From: Mitsuaria sp. 7
Lineage (GTDB): Bacteria > Pseudomonadota > Gammaproteobacteria > Burkholderiales > Burkholderiaceae_C
Length of the DNA stretch: 64,000 nucleotides
Reading direction: 5' to 3'
NCBI RefSeq assembly: GCF_001653795.1
Contig: NZ_CP011514.1
Location: forward strand, 1,844,976-1,908,975
Shown here: piece by piece, positions 1-8,105 of the stretch
Numbering within the stretch: position 1 is the stretch's first letter
How the letters are laid out: every line of letters begins with the position of its first letter
The notes under the pieces: generated by a model
Told to the model about the DNA's origin: nothing
Seen by the model: the letters and a program-made list of their open reading frames with translations, nothing else
Databases searched by the model: none
Program-made: the position numbers and the translations under genes

Positions 1-1
1 A

Positions 2-52
2 GCTGTATGGACCGAGGACATGGGTGACAGGTGTGCCAGGACATGGGTAACA
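2..52 (+). repeat. IS481 left terminal inverted repeat
   Basis: From the TGT at position 4 about 49 bases match the right end with four substitutions. The repeat contains two near-identical direct copies of AGGACATGGGTGACAGG (the second has A for G), separated by TGTGCC. They look like paired transposase binding sites. Confidence 0.85.
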
Positions 53-65
53 GGTCAGGTCCAGG

Positions 66-1178
66 TTAGTCAGCCTGGCACAGGTCAATCATGCGTACTT
101 TTTGATGGCAGAAGAAGACATCGAAGCTGCCATCAAGATCCAGGTGAGGTCGTAGGGCTACAGGCTGGCCGATGAGGCCTCTGCCGACGCGGTAGGTGTT
201 GCCTTTGAAGGCGATCCGTCCACCGTATCCGACCCGGCGCACGATGGCGCCATCGCCATATTCGACGGGCCGCAAAGAGCTTGGCATCGAGCGCGGGCTG
301 GCCGCGTAGCGGCTGGCTGGCGTGTCCATGCCCAGCGCTTGATGCGGGCGCTTGGCGTTGTACAGATGCCGCCACTGGATGAAGTGGTGCTGGGCATCGT
401 CCAGGTCCTTGAAGTGCCGACTGGCCAGCAACTCGGCTTTCAGGGTGCGATGGAATCGCTCGTCCTTGCCGTTGGTCTGAGGATGCATCGGTCGGCTGTG
501 GCTCAACCGCACTCCCAAGCGAATCAGCCAGACGCCCAGCTCGGTGAGTGCTCCGCGCGTCGGCGAGCCCCAGGGCGGACCGTTGTCGGCGTTGATGCGC
601 TCAGGCAGCCCATAGCGCTCAAAGGCGCGCTGCAGCACCGGCTGCACGGACTCTAGCCGCTCGTTACTCAGCGCTTGCAGCACGATGTTGAAGCGCGAGT
701 GATCGTCCAGCACGGTCAGCGGATGGCAGCGCTCAGTGTCGGTGGCGAAGTGGCCCTTGAAGTCCATCTGCCACAGTGCATTGGGCGTCTCGTGCTCGAA
801 GCGCTGCCATGCCGTCGCGGCCTGGCTTGCTGCCGGGTCGATCAGGCCGTTTCGGCGCAGCACCCAGTTGGCTGTGCTGGCTGCTACGTGCACACCATGA
901 TCGCGCGCCAGCACCTTCGCGATCTTGCGACCGCCCCAAGCAGAACATTCGGCCCGCACTGCAAGCACCTGCGCCTGCAGCTGTTCGGGCGTACGAGTCG
1001 GCGAGGTGTGTGGTCGCCGAGATCGATCCTCGAGATCGTCTCGGCTGAGCCACTTGTAGCCTGTCTTGCGGCTGATCCCGCTGCGTCGACATAGCTCGCT
1101 GATATTGGCGCCAGGCTGTCGGGCCAGTCGAACAAATTCCTCTCGTTGATCCTTCACGGTGTCTTGGCTCCAGGGCAA
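66..1178 (-). CDS. IS481-family transposase (DDE integrase fold)
   Basis: A 370-residue protein that would cut and join the element ends. The N-terminal about 100 residues hold a helix-turn-helix (ISELCRRSGISRKTGYKWL), followed by an rve integrase core. Catalytic acids are visible as D in LWQMDFKGHF, D in LTVLDDHSRF and E in NGKDERFHRTLKAE, giving the DDE triad. The C-terminal part resembles the Mu-type beta-barrel seen in IS481 and IS3 transposases. Length is normal for a full-length family member and no internal stop is present. It is the only gene between the inverted repeats. Confidence 0.95.
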   Translation of the reverse strand: MPWSQDTVKDQREEFVRLARQPGANISELCRRSGISRKTGYKWLSRDDLEDRSRRPHTSPTRTPEQLQAQVLAVRAECSAWGGRKIAKVLARDHGVHVAASTANWVLRRNGLIDPAASQAATAWQRFEHETPNALWQMDFKGHFATDTERCHPLTVLDDHSRFNIVLQALSNERLESVQPVLQRAFERYGLPERINADNGPPWGSPTRGALTELGVWLIRLGVRLSHSRPMHPQTNGKDERFHRTLKAELLASRHFKDLDDAQHHFIQWRHLYNAKRPHQALGMDTPASRYAASPRSMPSSLRPVEYGDGAIVRRVGYGGRIAFKGNTYRVGRGLIGQPVALRPHLDLDGSFDVFFCHQKVRMIDLCQAD

Positions 1179-1209
1179 CTTCGTCCTCCCGCTGACTAGG
1201 CGGGAAAAG

Positions 1210-1260
1210 TGTCACCCATGTCCTGGCACGCCTGTTACCTATGTCCTCGGTCCATACAGC
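1210..1260 (-). repeat. IS481 right terminal inverted repeat
   Basis: Read on the minus strand from 1260 this begins GCTGTATGGACCGAGGACAT and matches the left end with four substitutions over 49 bases. The direct-repeat substructure is the same as in the left end. Confidence 0.85.
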
Positions 1261-1290
1261 GAGCGGGAGAGGGAGTCACATCGGCGCTCA

Positions 1291-2412
1291 TCAAGGGGCT
1301 GGTGACGGTGGCAGCGAAGGCTTGAGCACAGGCGCAGCGGGTGCGGGAATGTCTTCCACCAGCGCCCTGACCCGTGGCAGCGACTGCGGGTGCGTCTTCT
1401 GCAGCCACGCGATCAGCCCTTCGCGCAACTCGCAGCGCAGGTCGAAGGCCTTGCCCGAGTCCTTGGCGCTGACGAGCACGCGGATCTGCATCGTGCGTTC
1501 GGTCGTCTCGACGACCTGGACGCCGCAGACCCGGCCGTCCCAATGGGCGGAGCTTTTGCACATGGTGGTCGCCTTGTCGCGCAGTTCGTTGACCGGCAGC
1601 GTGAAGTCGACCCACAGCATCACCGTGCCGAGGATGCTGGAACTGGTGCGTGTCCAGTTCTGGAAGGGGTTCTCGATGAACCATTGCAGCGGGATGACCA
1701 GCCGTCGTTCGTCCCAGATCTTGAGCACGACGTAGGTGGAGGTGATCTCCTCCACCCTGCCCCACTCGCCCTGGATGATGAGCACGTCGTCGAGCCGGAT
1801 CGGCTGTGCCATGGCGATCTGGAGGCCGGCGAGCAGGTTGCCGAACACGGACTTCGCCGCCAGGCCGAAGACCAGTCCGGCGATGCCTGCCGAGGCCAGC
1901 AGGCTGGCGCCCACCTGCTTCGCGCGCGGGAAGGTCATCAGGATGAAGGCCAGCGCGGTCAGCATCACCGCGCCCTTGGCCACGCGCGCCAGCACCTTGG
2001 TCTGCGTCTGGATGCGGCGTGCGGCGAGGTTGTCCTCCACATCCGCGGGATTCATCAGCGCCACGCCGTTCGCCACGCCGGTGATCGCGCCGGCGGCCAC
2101 CGCCGCGATCGCGACGATGCACAGGACGCCCAGCAGATGCTGCACGCCGTTGATGCCCGGCATCGTGTCGGGCACGCCTTGCGCGGCGATCAGCAGACCG
2201 ATCATGGGCAGCGCCCACCGCGCGGGGTTGTCGCAGCGCTGCACCACCGCGCTCAGCAGCGGCGAGAAGCGCGTCAGGCGCTGCGCGATCGGCCGCAGGA
2301 TCGCGTGCAGCAGCAGCGCGCCGGCGATGATCACCAGGGCGCCGAGCAACAGCTGACCCCAGAGCATGAGGTCGGTATCGAGGATCGTGAAACGGGTCTT
2401 CCAGGCTTGCAT
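1291..2412 (-). CDS. MscS-family mechanosensitive ion channel
   Basis: A 373-residue inner-membrane protein. Several hydrophobic helices fill the first half (LLLGALVIIAGALLLHAIL near residues 20-40, then three further segments). The pore-lining region and MscS beta domain follow, with the typical run AGLVFGLAAKSVFGNLLAGL and then PIRLDDVLIIQGEWGRVEEI. Such channels open under membrane tension to release solutes during hypo-osmotic shock. The start at MQAWK was chosen because a longer in-frame extension reads through the end of the upstream gene, and 41 bp separate the two same-strand genes. The Pro/Ala-rich tail ends just before the IS element. Confidence 0.9.
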   Translation of the reverse strand: MQAWKTRFTILDTDLMLWGQLLLGALVIIAGALLLHAILRPIAQRLTRFSPLLSAVVQRCDNPARWALPMIGLLIAAQGVPDTMPGINGVQHLLGVLCIVAIAAVAAGAITGVANGVALMNPADVEDNLAARRIQTQTKVLARVAKGAVMLTALAFILMTFPRAKQVGASLLASAGIAGLVFGLAAKSVFGNLLAGLQIAMAQPIRLDDVLIIQGEWGRVEEITSTYVVLKIWDERRLVIPLQWFIENPFQNWTRTSSSILGTVMLWVDFTLPVNELRDKATTMCKSSAHWDGRVCGVQVVETTERTMQIRVLVSAKDSGKAFDLRCELREGLIAWLQKTHPQSLPRVRALVEDIPAPAAPVLKPSLPPSPAP

Positions 2413-2453
2413 GGCGCGGGGCGGGCAAGCGCCGTTCCGGCGTCGCGGCGCGT

Positions 2454-3410
2454 TCAGCGTCTGCGGAGCGGACCCGGGTCACGGTGCCCGCCGGCTTGGT
2501 GCCGCATCAACGCACGCAAGGCATCGGCAAACTCCTCGGCGGCCTCCGCCGTGAGCAGGACACCCGGCCCTGCACAGTCGAAACGTGCGGCGACCTCGGC
2601 CGTTGCCCGCCTCAGCGGGTCGTCCCCATTCCGATGGGCGACGCTCTCCATCGCGCGCAGGCAGGATTCCATGCCCGTGAGCGTGTGCAGCAGCCTCGCG
2701 CCTGCGTCGCCTCGTTTCTCGATCGTGCGATGGATGTGGTCCAGCATCACGGCGGCTTCCAGACTGCGCTCAAGCCGCATGAGCGCATCACGCAGGCGCT
2801 GCTTGACCGCGGACGCGCGAGTCGCTGCCGCCAATGTCCGATCAGCCTCGTCCGGCCGGCGTCCAAGCAAGGACTGACTGGCGAGGACCAGCCCGTCCTG
2901 CAGGCGTGTCAGCCGGCGTTGTCTCGGATCGGAAGCGTGGCGTGGCACCTGGTCCCGCAGCTCGTGGATGCAGGCGTCAAGCTGGAGGCAGGCCTGCTCG
3001 CTCCGCCAGAGATCGACCAGTGCCTGCTCGAGGTTGCCGATCAACGCATCGTGGTCCGCTCCGGCGCACCGCGTCTGCTCCTCGAGGGCATGCATGAGGA
3101 TCTGGGCCAGTTCGAGCCCGGCGGAGGGCGATCCCGCACGCTGGAGAACGGCCGCCACCACCTGGGAGAGTTTGCGCAGATCCTGGCGCTGGGCTGCGGC
3201 GTCTCCTGGTCTCTCCAGGATGGACAGCGAGATCCGGAGACAGGTCGGGATGCCTTCCTCGCGGAATCGCTGCAGCGCACCGCCGGTCGATGGATGGTCG
3301 GCATTCCTCCCGGTCTTGTAGCCCTCGGGCATGGCAAGGACCTCATCCAGGGAATCCGTCGGCTGAATGACCGGAAACGGCGGCGGAGACGACGGCGGCG
3401 GCGGGCACAT
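2454..3410 (-). CDS. hypothetical helical protein, likely co-transcribed with mscS-like gene
   Basis: No family recognised. The 318-residue protein begins with a proline-rich stretch (MCPPPPSSPPPFPVIQP) and is then almost entirely predicted alpha-helix, rich in Arg, Leu and Ala, without membrane segments or a signal peptide. The start at 3410 is preferred because GGAGG lies six bases upstream (GGAGGACATCC then ATG). An upstream in-frame start would lack this site and overlap the divergent gene. Its stop lies 41 bp before the mscS-like start, so one transcript is plausible. Confidence 0.7.
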   Translation of the reverse strand: MCPPPPSSPPPFPVIQPTDSLDEVLAMPEGYKTGRNADHPSTGGALQRFREEGIPTCLRISLSILERPGDAAAQRQDLRKLSQVVAAVLQRAGSPSAGLELAQILMHALEEQTRCAGADHDALIGNLEQALVDLWRSEQACLQLDACIHELRDQVPRHASDPRQRRLTRLQDGLVLASQSLLGRRPDEADRTLAAATRASAVKQRLRDALMRLERSLEAAVMLDHIHRTIEKRGDAGARLLHTLTGMESCLRAMESVAHRNGDDPLRRATAEVAARFDCAGPGVLLTAEAAEEFADALRALMRHQAGGHRDPGPLRRR

Positions 3411-3550
3411 GGATGTCCTCCAGCGAACAAGGGAGGATGTCAGTGGCCCTCCGATGCATCTGGTGCGGTGGTATCGACTCGCGCGCCTCAAGACCGGCGC
3501 GGGTGGGCCGATTGCCTGGACCGGACATCGCAATGAACCAGGAGCGCGCC

Positions 3551-3916
3551 ATGGCCGGCACCACCACCGACAACAAGACCGATCGACCTGCCGACAGCCA
3601 GGCCTCGCGCCGCATGCTGGACAAGGCGCCCGTGGCGCCGGGACAGGTCGAGCCCGACCCTGCCCCGACGCACAACGACGACGCGCAGCTGCCGCATGAG
3701 CGCGACCAGAGCACCGGCGGCGATTCGACCGGCGGCATGGGCAGCGGCGCGGCGGGAGAGGACCAGCGTGCGGTCATCGGCCAGGCGCACGAAGACCTGA
3801 AGCAGGGTCAGGTCGACACCGACCTGCGTTCGACGCCGGGACTCGACGCCGAACGGCGCGATCAACTGGTCAAGGACGGAAAGAAGACCGACCCGGCAAA
3901 GGGTCCTGCCCGCTGA
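3551..3916 (+). CDS. small hydrophilic, probably disordered protein
   Basis: A 121-residue protein rich in Asp, Gln, Gly, Thr and Pro with no hydrophobic core and no cysteine, so it is probably intrinsically disordered. Start at ATG 3551 is supported by AGGAG about seven bases upstream (CCAGGAGCGCGCC). The N-terminus MAGTTTDNKTDRPADSQASR and the charged end KKTDPAKGPAR resemble short stress-type or conserved hypothetical proteins of Burkholderiales, but this is an impression and no function is assigned. It is divergent from the 2454-3410 gene, leaving about 140 bp for both promoters. Confidence 0.65.
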   Translation: MAGTTTDNKTDRPADSQASRRMLDKAPVAPGQVEPDPAPTHNDDAQLPHERDQSTGGDSTGGMGSGAAGEDQRAVIGQAHEDLKQGQVDTDLRSTPGLDAERRDQLVKDGKKTDPAKGPAR

Positions 3917-4622
3917 CATCCGGCGGAGGCCCGCAGACGAATTCGTCCCGCCACGACATCCCTGAGATCGAAGGCGGCGGCGCGGACGGAATCAATCGCG
4001 GCGGCAGTGGCGTGGCGATCGAGTCCATCGACAGCGGCGGTGCGGAGGGGATCAACGCCGACGAGCAGGCGGTCGTGATCGAGGGCATCGAGGGCCGCCC
4101 CGTCGACCGCCGCCCGGCGTCCGACAGCAGGGGCGCCGGCAAGGCGGACGGGCTCGCGCATCGCAGCCATCGGGCCTCCAGGGCCAGGAAGGCTCGATAG
4201 TCGTGACCGAGGTTGCTCGCGGTGACGCCTGTGGCGCCTCTCGCTCCTCCCAGCTCTCTCTGATATCCCTCCCGATCGCTCCTGATCAACGCGGCCCATT
4301 GATCCCAGCGGAAGACGCAGTCGTTCCATTGCCGCTGCCACTCGCCACTGGAGCGGTCACGATAGCGGGCCGCCCCCTGGCACAGCCGGTCGACATGCGG
4401 CAGCACACGTCGGTAGTCCACCCGGTCGTGATGCCCCACGTCGAGACAATGGCGCGAGGGTGCACTGCCGCCCCGGCACTCGTCGAGATCGTCCTGCATG
4501 ACCTCCGACCGGTAGGGGCCGGCGAAGCGCACATTGAAGCTGTCGTTCCACATGGGTCTGGAGACGCCTGCATATCCGGCCGCCTCGAAGGAGGCGGCAT
4601 CGGCGCGACATCGAAGCGGCAT
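3870..4622 (-). CDS. hypothetical protein downstream of rpoN
   Basis: About 250 residues. The first 160 look coding: four to six cysteines, several tryptophans and varied codons (YRRVLPHVDRLCQG, WQRQWNDCVFRWDQW). The C-terminal 90 residues are low-complexity Ser/Pro/Ala and may be non-coding, because an overlapping plus-strand frame shares the same third positions. A longer start at 4676 lies inside the rpoN terminator hairpin, so the start was placed at 4622. No clear ribosome site is visible. Function is unknown, and the 3' end overlaps the convergent gene by 47 bp. Confidence 0.4.
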   Translation of the reverse strand: MPLRCRADAASFEAAGYAGVSRPMWNDSFNVRFAGPYRSEVMQDDLDECRGGSAPSRHCLDVGHHDRVDYRRVLPHVDRLCQGAARYRDRSSGEWQRQWNDCVFRWDQWAALIRSDREGYQRELGGARGATGVTASNLGHDYRAFLALEARWLRCASPSALPAPLLSDAGRRSTGRPSMPSITTACSSALIPSAPPLSMDSIATPLPPRLIPSAPPPSISGMSWRDEFVCGPPPDVSGQDPLPGRSSFRP

Positions 4623-4656
4623 GAGTTGCGACCCGCCCCGCCCGGTTCCCGCGCGC

Positions 4657-4686
4657 CAATGAAAACGGAGCCTCATGGGGCTCCGT
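4657..4686 (-). terminator. Rho-independent terminator of rpoN
   Basis: On the minus strand the stem ACGGAGCC / GGCTCCGT (8 bp) encloses a 6-nt loop and is followed by TTTCATT, 35 bp after the rpoN stop. This is the shape of an intrinsic terminator and separates rpoN from the hypothetical gene beyond it. Confidence 0.75.
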
Positions 4687-4720
4687 CCTTGTCTCCATCG
4701 CGCCTCGGGAAATCGGGTCG

Positions 4721-6124
4721 TCAGCTGTGCTGTCTGCGGCGTTCGACCGCGTCGATGCGCAGCATCTGGCGGTACTTGGTCACCGTGCGGCGCGCCACCA
4801 CCAGGCCCTGGCGGGCGAGCTGGCGGGTGATCTCGGCGTCGGACAGCGGGTTGTCCGCGCGCTCGGCCTCGATGATGTCCTTGATCAGGCCGCGGATCGC
4901 GGTGCCCGAGCACGCGCTGCCGTTGCTGCTCACGATCGCGCGCGAGAAGAAGTACTTCAGCTCGTACACGCCGCTCGGCGTCGCGAGGTACTTGTTGTTG
5001 GTGACGCGCGAGACCGTCGACTCGTGGATGCCGACCTCGTCGGCGATCTCCTTGAGCCCCAGCGGCTTCATCGCCATCGCGCCGAACTCCAGGAAGTGGC
5101 GCTGGCGGCGCACGATCGCGTCGGCCACGTCCAGGATGGTCGAGAAACGCTGCTCGATGTTGCGCATCGTCCAGCGCGCCTCCTGCAGATGGGTCGCCAT
5201 CTCCGCATGTCCCTGCTGGCGATGCCGCTGGAACAGCTCGGCATAGACCTGGTTCATCCGCACCTTGGGGATCACCGCCGGATTCAGCTGCACGCGCCAT
5301 TGGCCGCGGACCTTGGTGGTCAGCACGTCCGGCACGATGTAGGCGGCCTGCGTGGTCTCGTAGCGCCAGCCCGGCCGCGGGTCGAAGCGGCGCAGCTTGA
5401 GGCACACGGCCTCCGCTTCCGCGACGCTCACGTCCAGCAGCTGCGCCAGCGACGGGATGTCGCGCGAGGCCAGCAGGTTCAGATGCTGCGAGATGACGCG
5501 CTCGGCCAGCAGGCGGCTGCGCGTGTCCTCGATCTTGGGCAGTTGCAGCAGCAGGCATTCGGCGACGCTGCGCGCGCCCACGCCCAGCGGGTCCAGGGCC
5601 TGCACGCGCTTGAGCGCGATCTGCATTTCCTCGATCGCCACCGTCGGCTGCATCTGCGCCACCGCCGCCAGTTCCTCCAGCGAGCTGCGCAGGTAGCCGT
5701 CGTCGTCCACCGACTCGGCCACGATGGTCGCCAGCACCAGATCGCGCGGCGACAGGCGCAGCACGTTGAGCTGGCTGCGCAGGTGTTCTCGCAGGCAGGT
5801 CTGCGCCGCGGTCATCTCCAGCGCGCTGAGTTCGCCGTCTTCGGCGCGGCGCATCGAGCCCGAGCCCTCGGCGCGCCAGATCTCGCGATCGTCCGGGAAG
5901 GATTCCGGCGCGTCCGACATCACCGGCGACGAGGCGACCGGCACATCGGCGTCCAGCGGCGACGAATCGTCCGAGCCTTCGGTCACTTCGAGGAAGGGGT
6001 TGCGCCCCAGCATGTCGGTGACCATGGTGGTGAAGTCCAGCGAGGACATCTGCAGCAGCCGCACGGCGTGCTGGAGGCGGGGCGACAGCGTCTGCGACTG
6101 CCTGTGCTCATGCCTGAGTTCCAT
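4721..6124 (-). CDS. rpoN: RNA polymerase sigma-54 factor RpoN
   Basis: Sigma-54 directs RNA polymerase to -24/-12 promoters and needs an AAA+ activator to open DNA. The 467-residue protein starts MELRHEHRQSQTLSPRLQHA, the conserved Gln-rich region I that contacts activators, followed by an acidic region II. The core-binding domain and a helix-turn-helix (LKEIADEVGIHESTVSRVTN) come next. The RpoN box ARRTVTKYRQ sits near residues 444-453, 14 residues from the end. An in-frame extension upstream of MELRHEH has no conserved content, so it was excluded. A matching activator with GAFTGA is encoded at 18119-19591. Confidence 0.97.
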   Translation of the reverse strand: MELRHEHRQSQTLSPRLQHAVRLLQMSSLDFTTMVTDMLGRNPFLEVTEGSDDSSPLDADVPVASSPVMSDAPESFPDDREIWRAEGSGSMRRAEDGELSALEMTAAQTCLREHLRSQLNVLRLSPRDLVLATIVAESVDDDGYLRSSLEELAAVAQMQPTVAIEEMQIALKRVQALDPLGVGARSVAECLLLQLPKIEDTRSRLLAERVISQHLNLLASRDIPSLAQLLDVSVAEAEAVCLKLRRFDPRPGWRYETTQAAYIVPDVLTTKVRGQWRVQLNPAVIPKVRMNQVYAELFQRHRQQGHAEMATHLQEARWTMRNIEQRFSTILDVADAIVRRQRHFLEFGAMAMKPLGLKEIADEVGIHESTVSRVTNNKYLATPSGVYELKYFFSRAIVSSNGSACSGTAIRGLIKDIIEAERADNPLSDAEITRQLARQGLVVARRTVTKYRQMLRIDAVERRRQHS

Positions 6125-6742
6125 TGCTCCCACTTGTGACACTCCTGTCCGGTAGAGGGTGAATCTGCCGACAACCGGTTCCGGAAAGTCCCCGCCGGCG
6201 AGGACGGGAACGGGTTGTAGGCAGTGCCGGCGAACCGGCCTGATGGAGCCATCAGCGCAAGGACCATGCCACCTCGTCCAGGAGGTTTCACATGGCGGAG
6301 CGCGCGTCATTCGGCGTGCCTGCCCGAAAGACGCAAACGCAGTAGGCACGGGGCCTGCCGGGGATACGGCGCATCGACGTGCGGCGAACCCGAACACCCC
6401 CGGATGCCACCGCGCCGGTTCGCCCAACGTCCGCGAAGCCCGCGCCGCCCCCGCTTCCTCGCAAGGCTTTCGGCACCTTTTACCGACGGCGGGATATGTC
6501 ACGCCCACCGAACGCCGCACCTCGCTTCTTCGGGAGTCCGAAGACCTCCGTGGGGCCGGAATGAGGCTGGGGGTTCGCGGACGCGATGCCCCCTGCCTCG
6601 TGGAGTGCCCGCGCCTGGCCGAACGCAGTCAGGGCCCGTGGTAGCGCTCCCTCCTGGCCCAGGCCTTGCTTCAACAGCCTGCCCGATCCCTCTCTCCGTC
6701 ATCCTTACCATCTTGCGCCCCTCCGCCCTGCCCCCGACCACG
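6125..6742. other. divergent intergenic region, rpoN / AI-2E permease
   Basis: About 620 bp between divergent starts. It holds the 76-nt structured element described at 6550-6625. Elsewhere I see no credible gene; the open frames are GC-driven and lack conserved content. Promoters for both flanking genes must lie here but none is clear by eye. Confidence 0.5.
6550..6625. ncRNA. 76-nt structured intergenic element, copy A
   Basis: Matches 18026-18101 without gaps, 69 of 76 identical. Element positions 14-18 pair with 46-50 and 20-24 with 40-44, making one long hairpin with an inner CGCG-GA-CGCG turn. Relative to copy B, position 16 G pairs 48 C (T-A in B) and position 22 G pairs 42 C (A-T in B), so pairing is kept by double changes. 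Coding strand and function are unknown. It could be a small RNA, a 5' leader or a repeated palindromic element. No T-run follows it. Confidence 0.5.
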
Positions 6743-8014
6743 ATGCGCCGCTGGGCGACGCGAGGCCTGCTCTTGATTGCGCTGGTCTTCCTGCTGAAGG
6801 AGGCCAGCGCCATCGTGCTGCCGGTGCTGGTGGCGCTGATCCTGACCTTCGTGTTGGCGCCCGCGGTGCGGACGATGCGTCACTCGGGCATCCCGGAGTC
6901 GGTGAGCGCGGCCATGCTGGTGACCACGGTGGTGGGCTGCACGGTGCTGAGCGTGGCGCTGCTGGCCGAGCCGGTGGCGCAGTGGTGGCAGCGTGCGCCG
7001 GTGGCGGTGTCGCAGGCCTTGAACCAGGTGGACAAGTGGCGGGCGGCGATTCCGGGTTTCGGTCCGCCGGTGGAGCGTCGCAATTCGAATCGCGCCGCGG
7101 CGCCGACGCCCCCCGCGGATCCGGTCCGGGAGCGCATCGCCAGCGAAGGCGTGGCGCTGACGGCGCAGGCGCTGGGCATCGGCCTGAAGTTTCTCGTGTC
7201 GACGGCCGCGACGACCATCCTGCTCTACTTCCTGCTCGCGTCCGAGCACTGGGTGCTGTCGCGCTGCATCGAGCTGCTGCCGCATCGTCCGCGCTTGCGG
7301 GCCGTGGTGCTCGGCGGCCTGCGCGCGGCGCAGCGCGACATCTCGCGCTATGTCGTCTCGGTCAGCGCCATCAACATCGGCGTCGGGCTGGTCGTGTCCG
7401 GCACGATGTGGTTCGTGGACCTGCCCAACCCCGGCTTCTGGGGCGCGCTGGCCGCGATCTTCAACTTCATCCCCTACCTCGGTCCGCTGATCATGTGCGG
7501 GCTGCTGCTGGCGGCGTCGCTCGCCGCCTCGCTCGGCGATGCGGGCCTGGCGGCCCTGTTCGCGCCGGTGCTGTCCTACCTCTGCATCCACGCGATCGAA
7601 TCCAACTTCGTGACCCCGATGGTCGTCGGCAAGCGGCTGTCGATGAACCCGCTGTCGGTGCTGCTCTCGGTGATGTTCTGGGGCTGGCTCTGGGGCGTCG
7701 CCGGCGCGGTGCTGGCGGTGCCGCTGCTGATCTGCCTGCGCAGCATCAGCCAGCGCAACCGGCAGATGCGCCCGGTCGCCGTCTACCTGCGCGGCAGCGA
7801 CCGCCCCTGCACGCCGCTGAGCACGCTGCTGCGCCCGCCCCGGCCGCCGCACGCGCCACCGCTCGTGCCCGGCTATGTGCCCGCGCACGTCGCGGCGACA
7901 GCCACATCGACGGCAGCGACCGCCACGACCACCGCGACGACCTCGCCCCCGCCCCTTGCCGATGGCGCCATCCCCGTGGCCCATCCGAACGCCCTTGAAC
8001 AGCACCGCCCATAA
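6743..8014 (+). CDS. AI-2E family (PerM/YdiK-type) membrane transporter
   Basis: A 423-residue inner-membrane protein of the AI-2E/TqsA/PerM family, whose members are described as autoinducer-2 exporters or ion antiporters; the substrate here is unknown. Two or three helices occur near the N-terminus (LLLIALVFLLKEASAIVLPV and the next segments). A soluble loop of about 100 residues and the C-terminal helix cluster with the family signature NFIPYLGPLI follow. The last 75 residues are Ala/Thr/Pro-rich and probably cytoplasmic. Start at MRRWATRG was chosen because the preceding in-frame residues read through the structured intergenic element. Confidence 0.88.
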   Translation: MRRWATRGLLLIALVFLLKEASAIVLPVLVALILTFVLAPAVRTMRHSGIPESVSAAMLVTTVVGCTVLSVALLAEPVAQWWQRAPVAVSQALNQVDKWRAAIPGFGPPVERRNSNRAAAPTPPADPVRERIASEGVALTAQALGIGLKFLVSTAATTILLYFLLASEHWVLSRCIELLPHRPRLRAVVLGGLRAAQRDISRYVVSVSAINIGVGLVVSGTMWFVDLPNPGFWGALAAIFNFIPYLGPLIMCGLLLAASLAASLGDAGLAALFAPVLSYLCIHAIESNFVTPMVVGKRLSMNPLSVLLSVMFWGWLWGVAGAVLAVPLLICLRSISQRNRQMRPVAVYLRGSDRPCTPLSTLLRPPRPPHAPPLVPGYVPAHVAATATSTAATATTTATTSPPPLADGAIPVAHPNALEQHRP

Positions 8015-8105
8015 TCTGCCGCCTCGACGTGCCCGCGCCCGCGGGCTCGTCCTCGCCGCCGGCCTCTGGCCGCGGCGGCCCGACCGTTCCTCCGACCGAC
8101 CGCCC

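Larger units (their letters stand above)
2..1260. mobile_element. IS481-family insertion sequence, complete
   Basis: A single transposase gene is flanked by long imperfect inverted repeats that start with TGTATGG at both ends, typical of IS481-like elements. The element begins 2-4 bases into the window, so the left target duplication cannot be read. The right end lies about 31 bp beyond the stop codon of the mscS-like gene, so the insertion left that gene intact but sits where its transcript should end. The transposase shows no frameshift or stop, so the copy may be active. Confidence 0.9.

Noticed and set aside
4727..6139. A plus-strand frame across rpoN
   Set aside because: Arg/His/Leu-biased shadow of RpoN, which has its region I and RpoN box intact.
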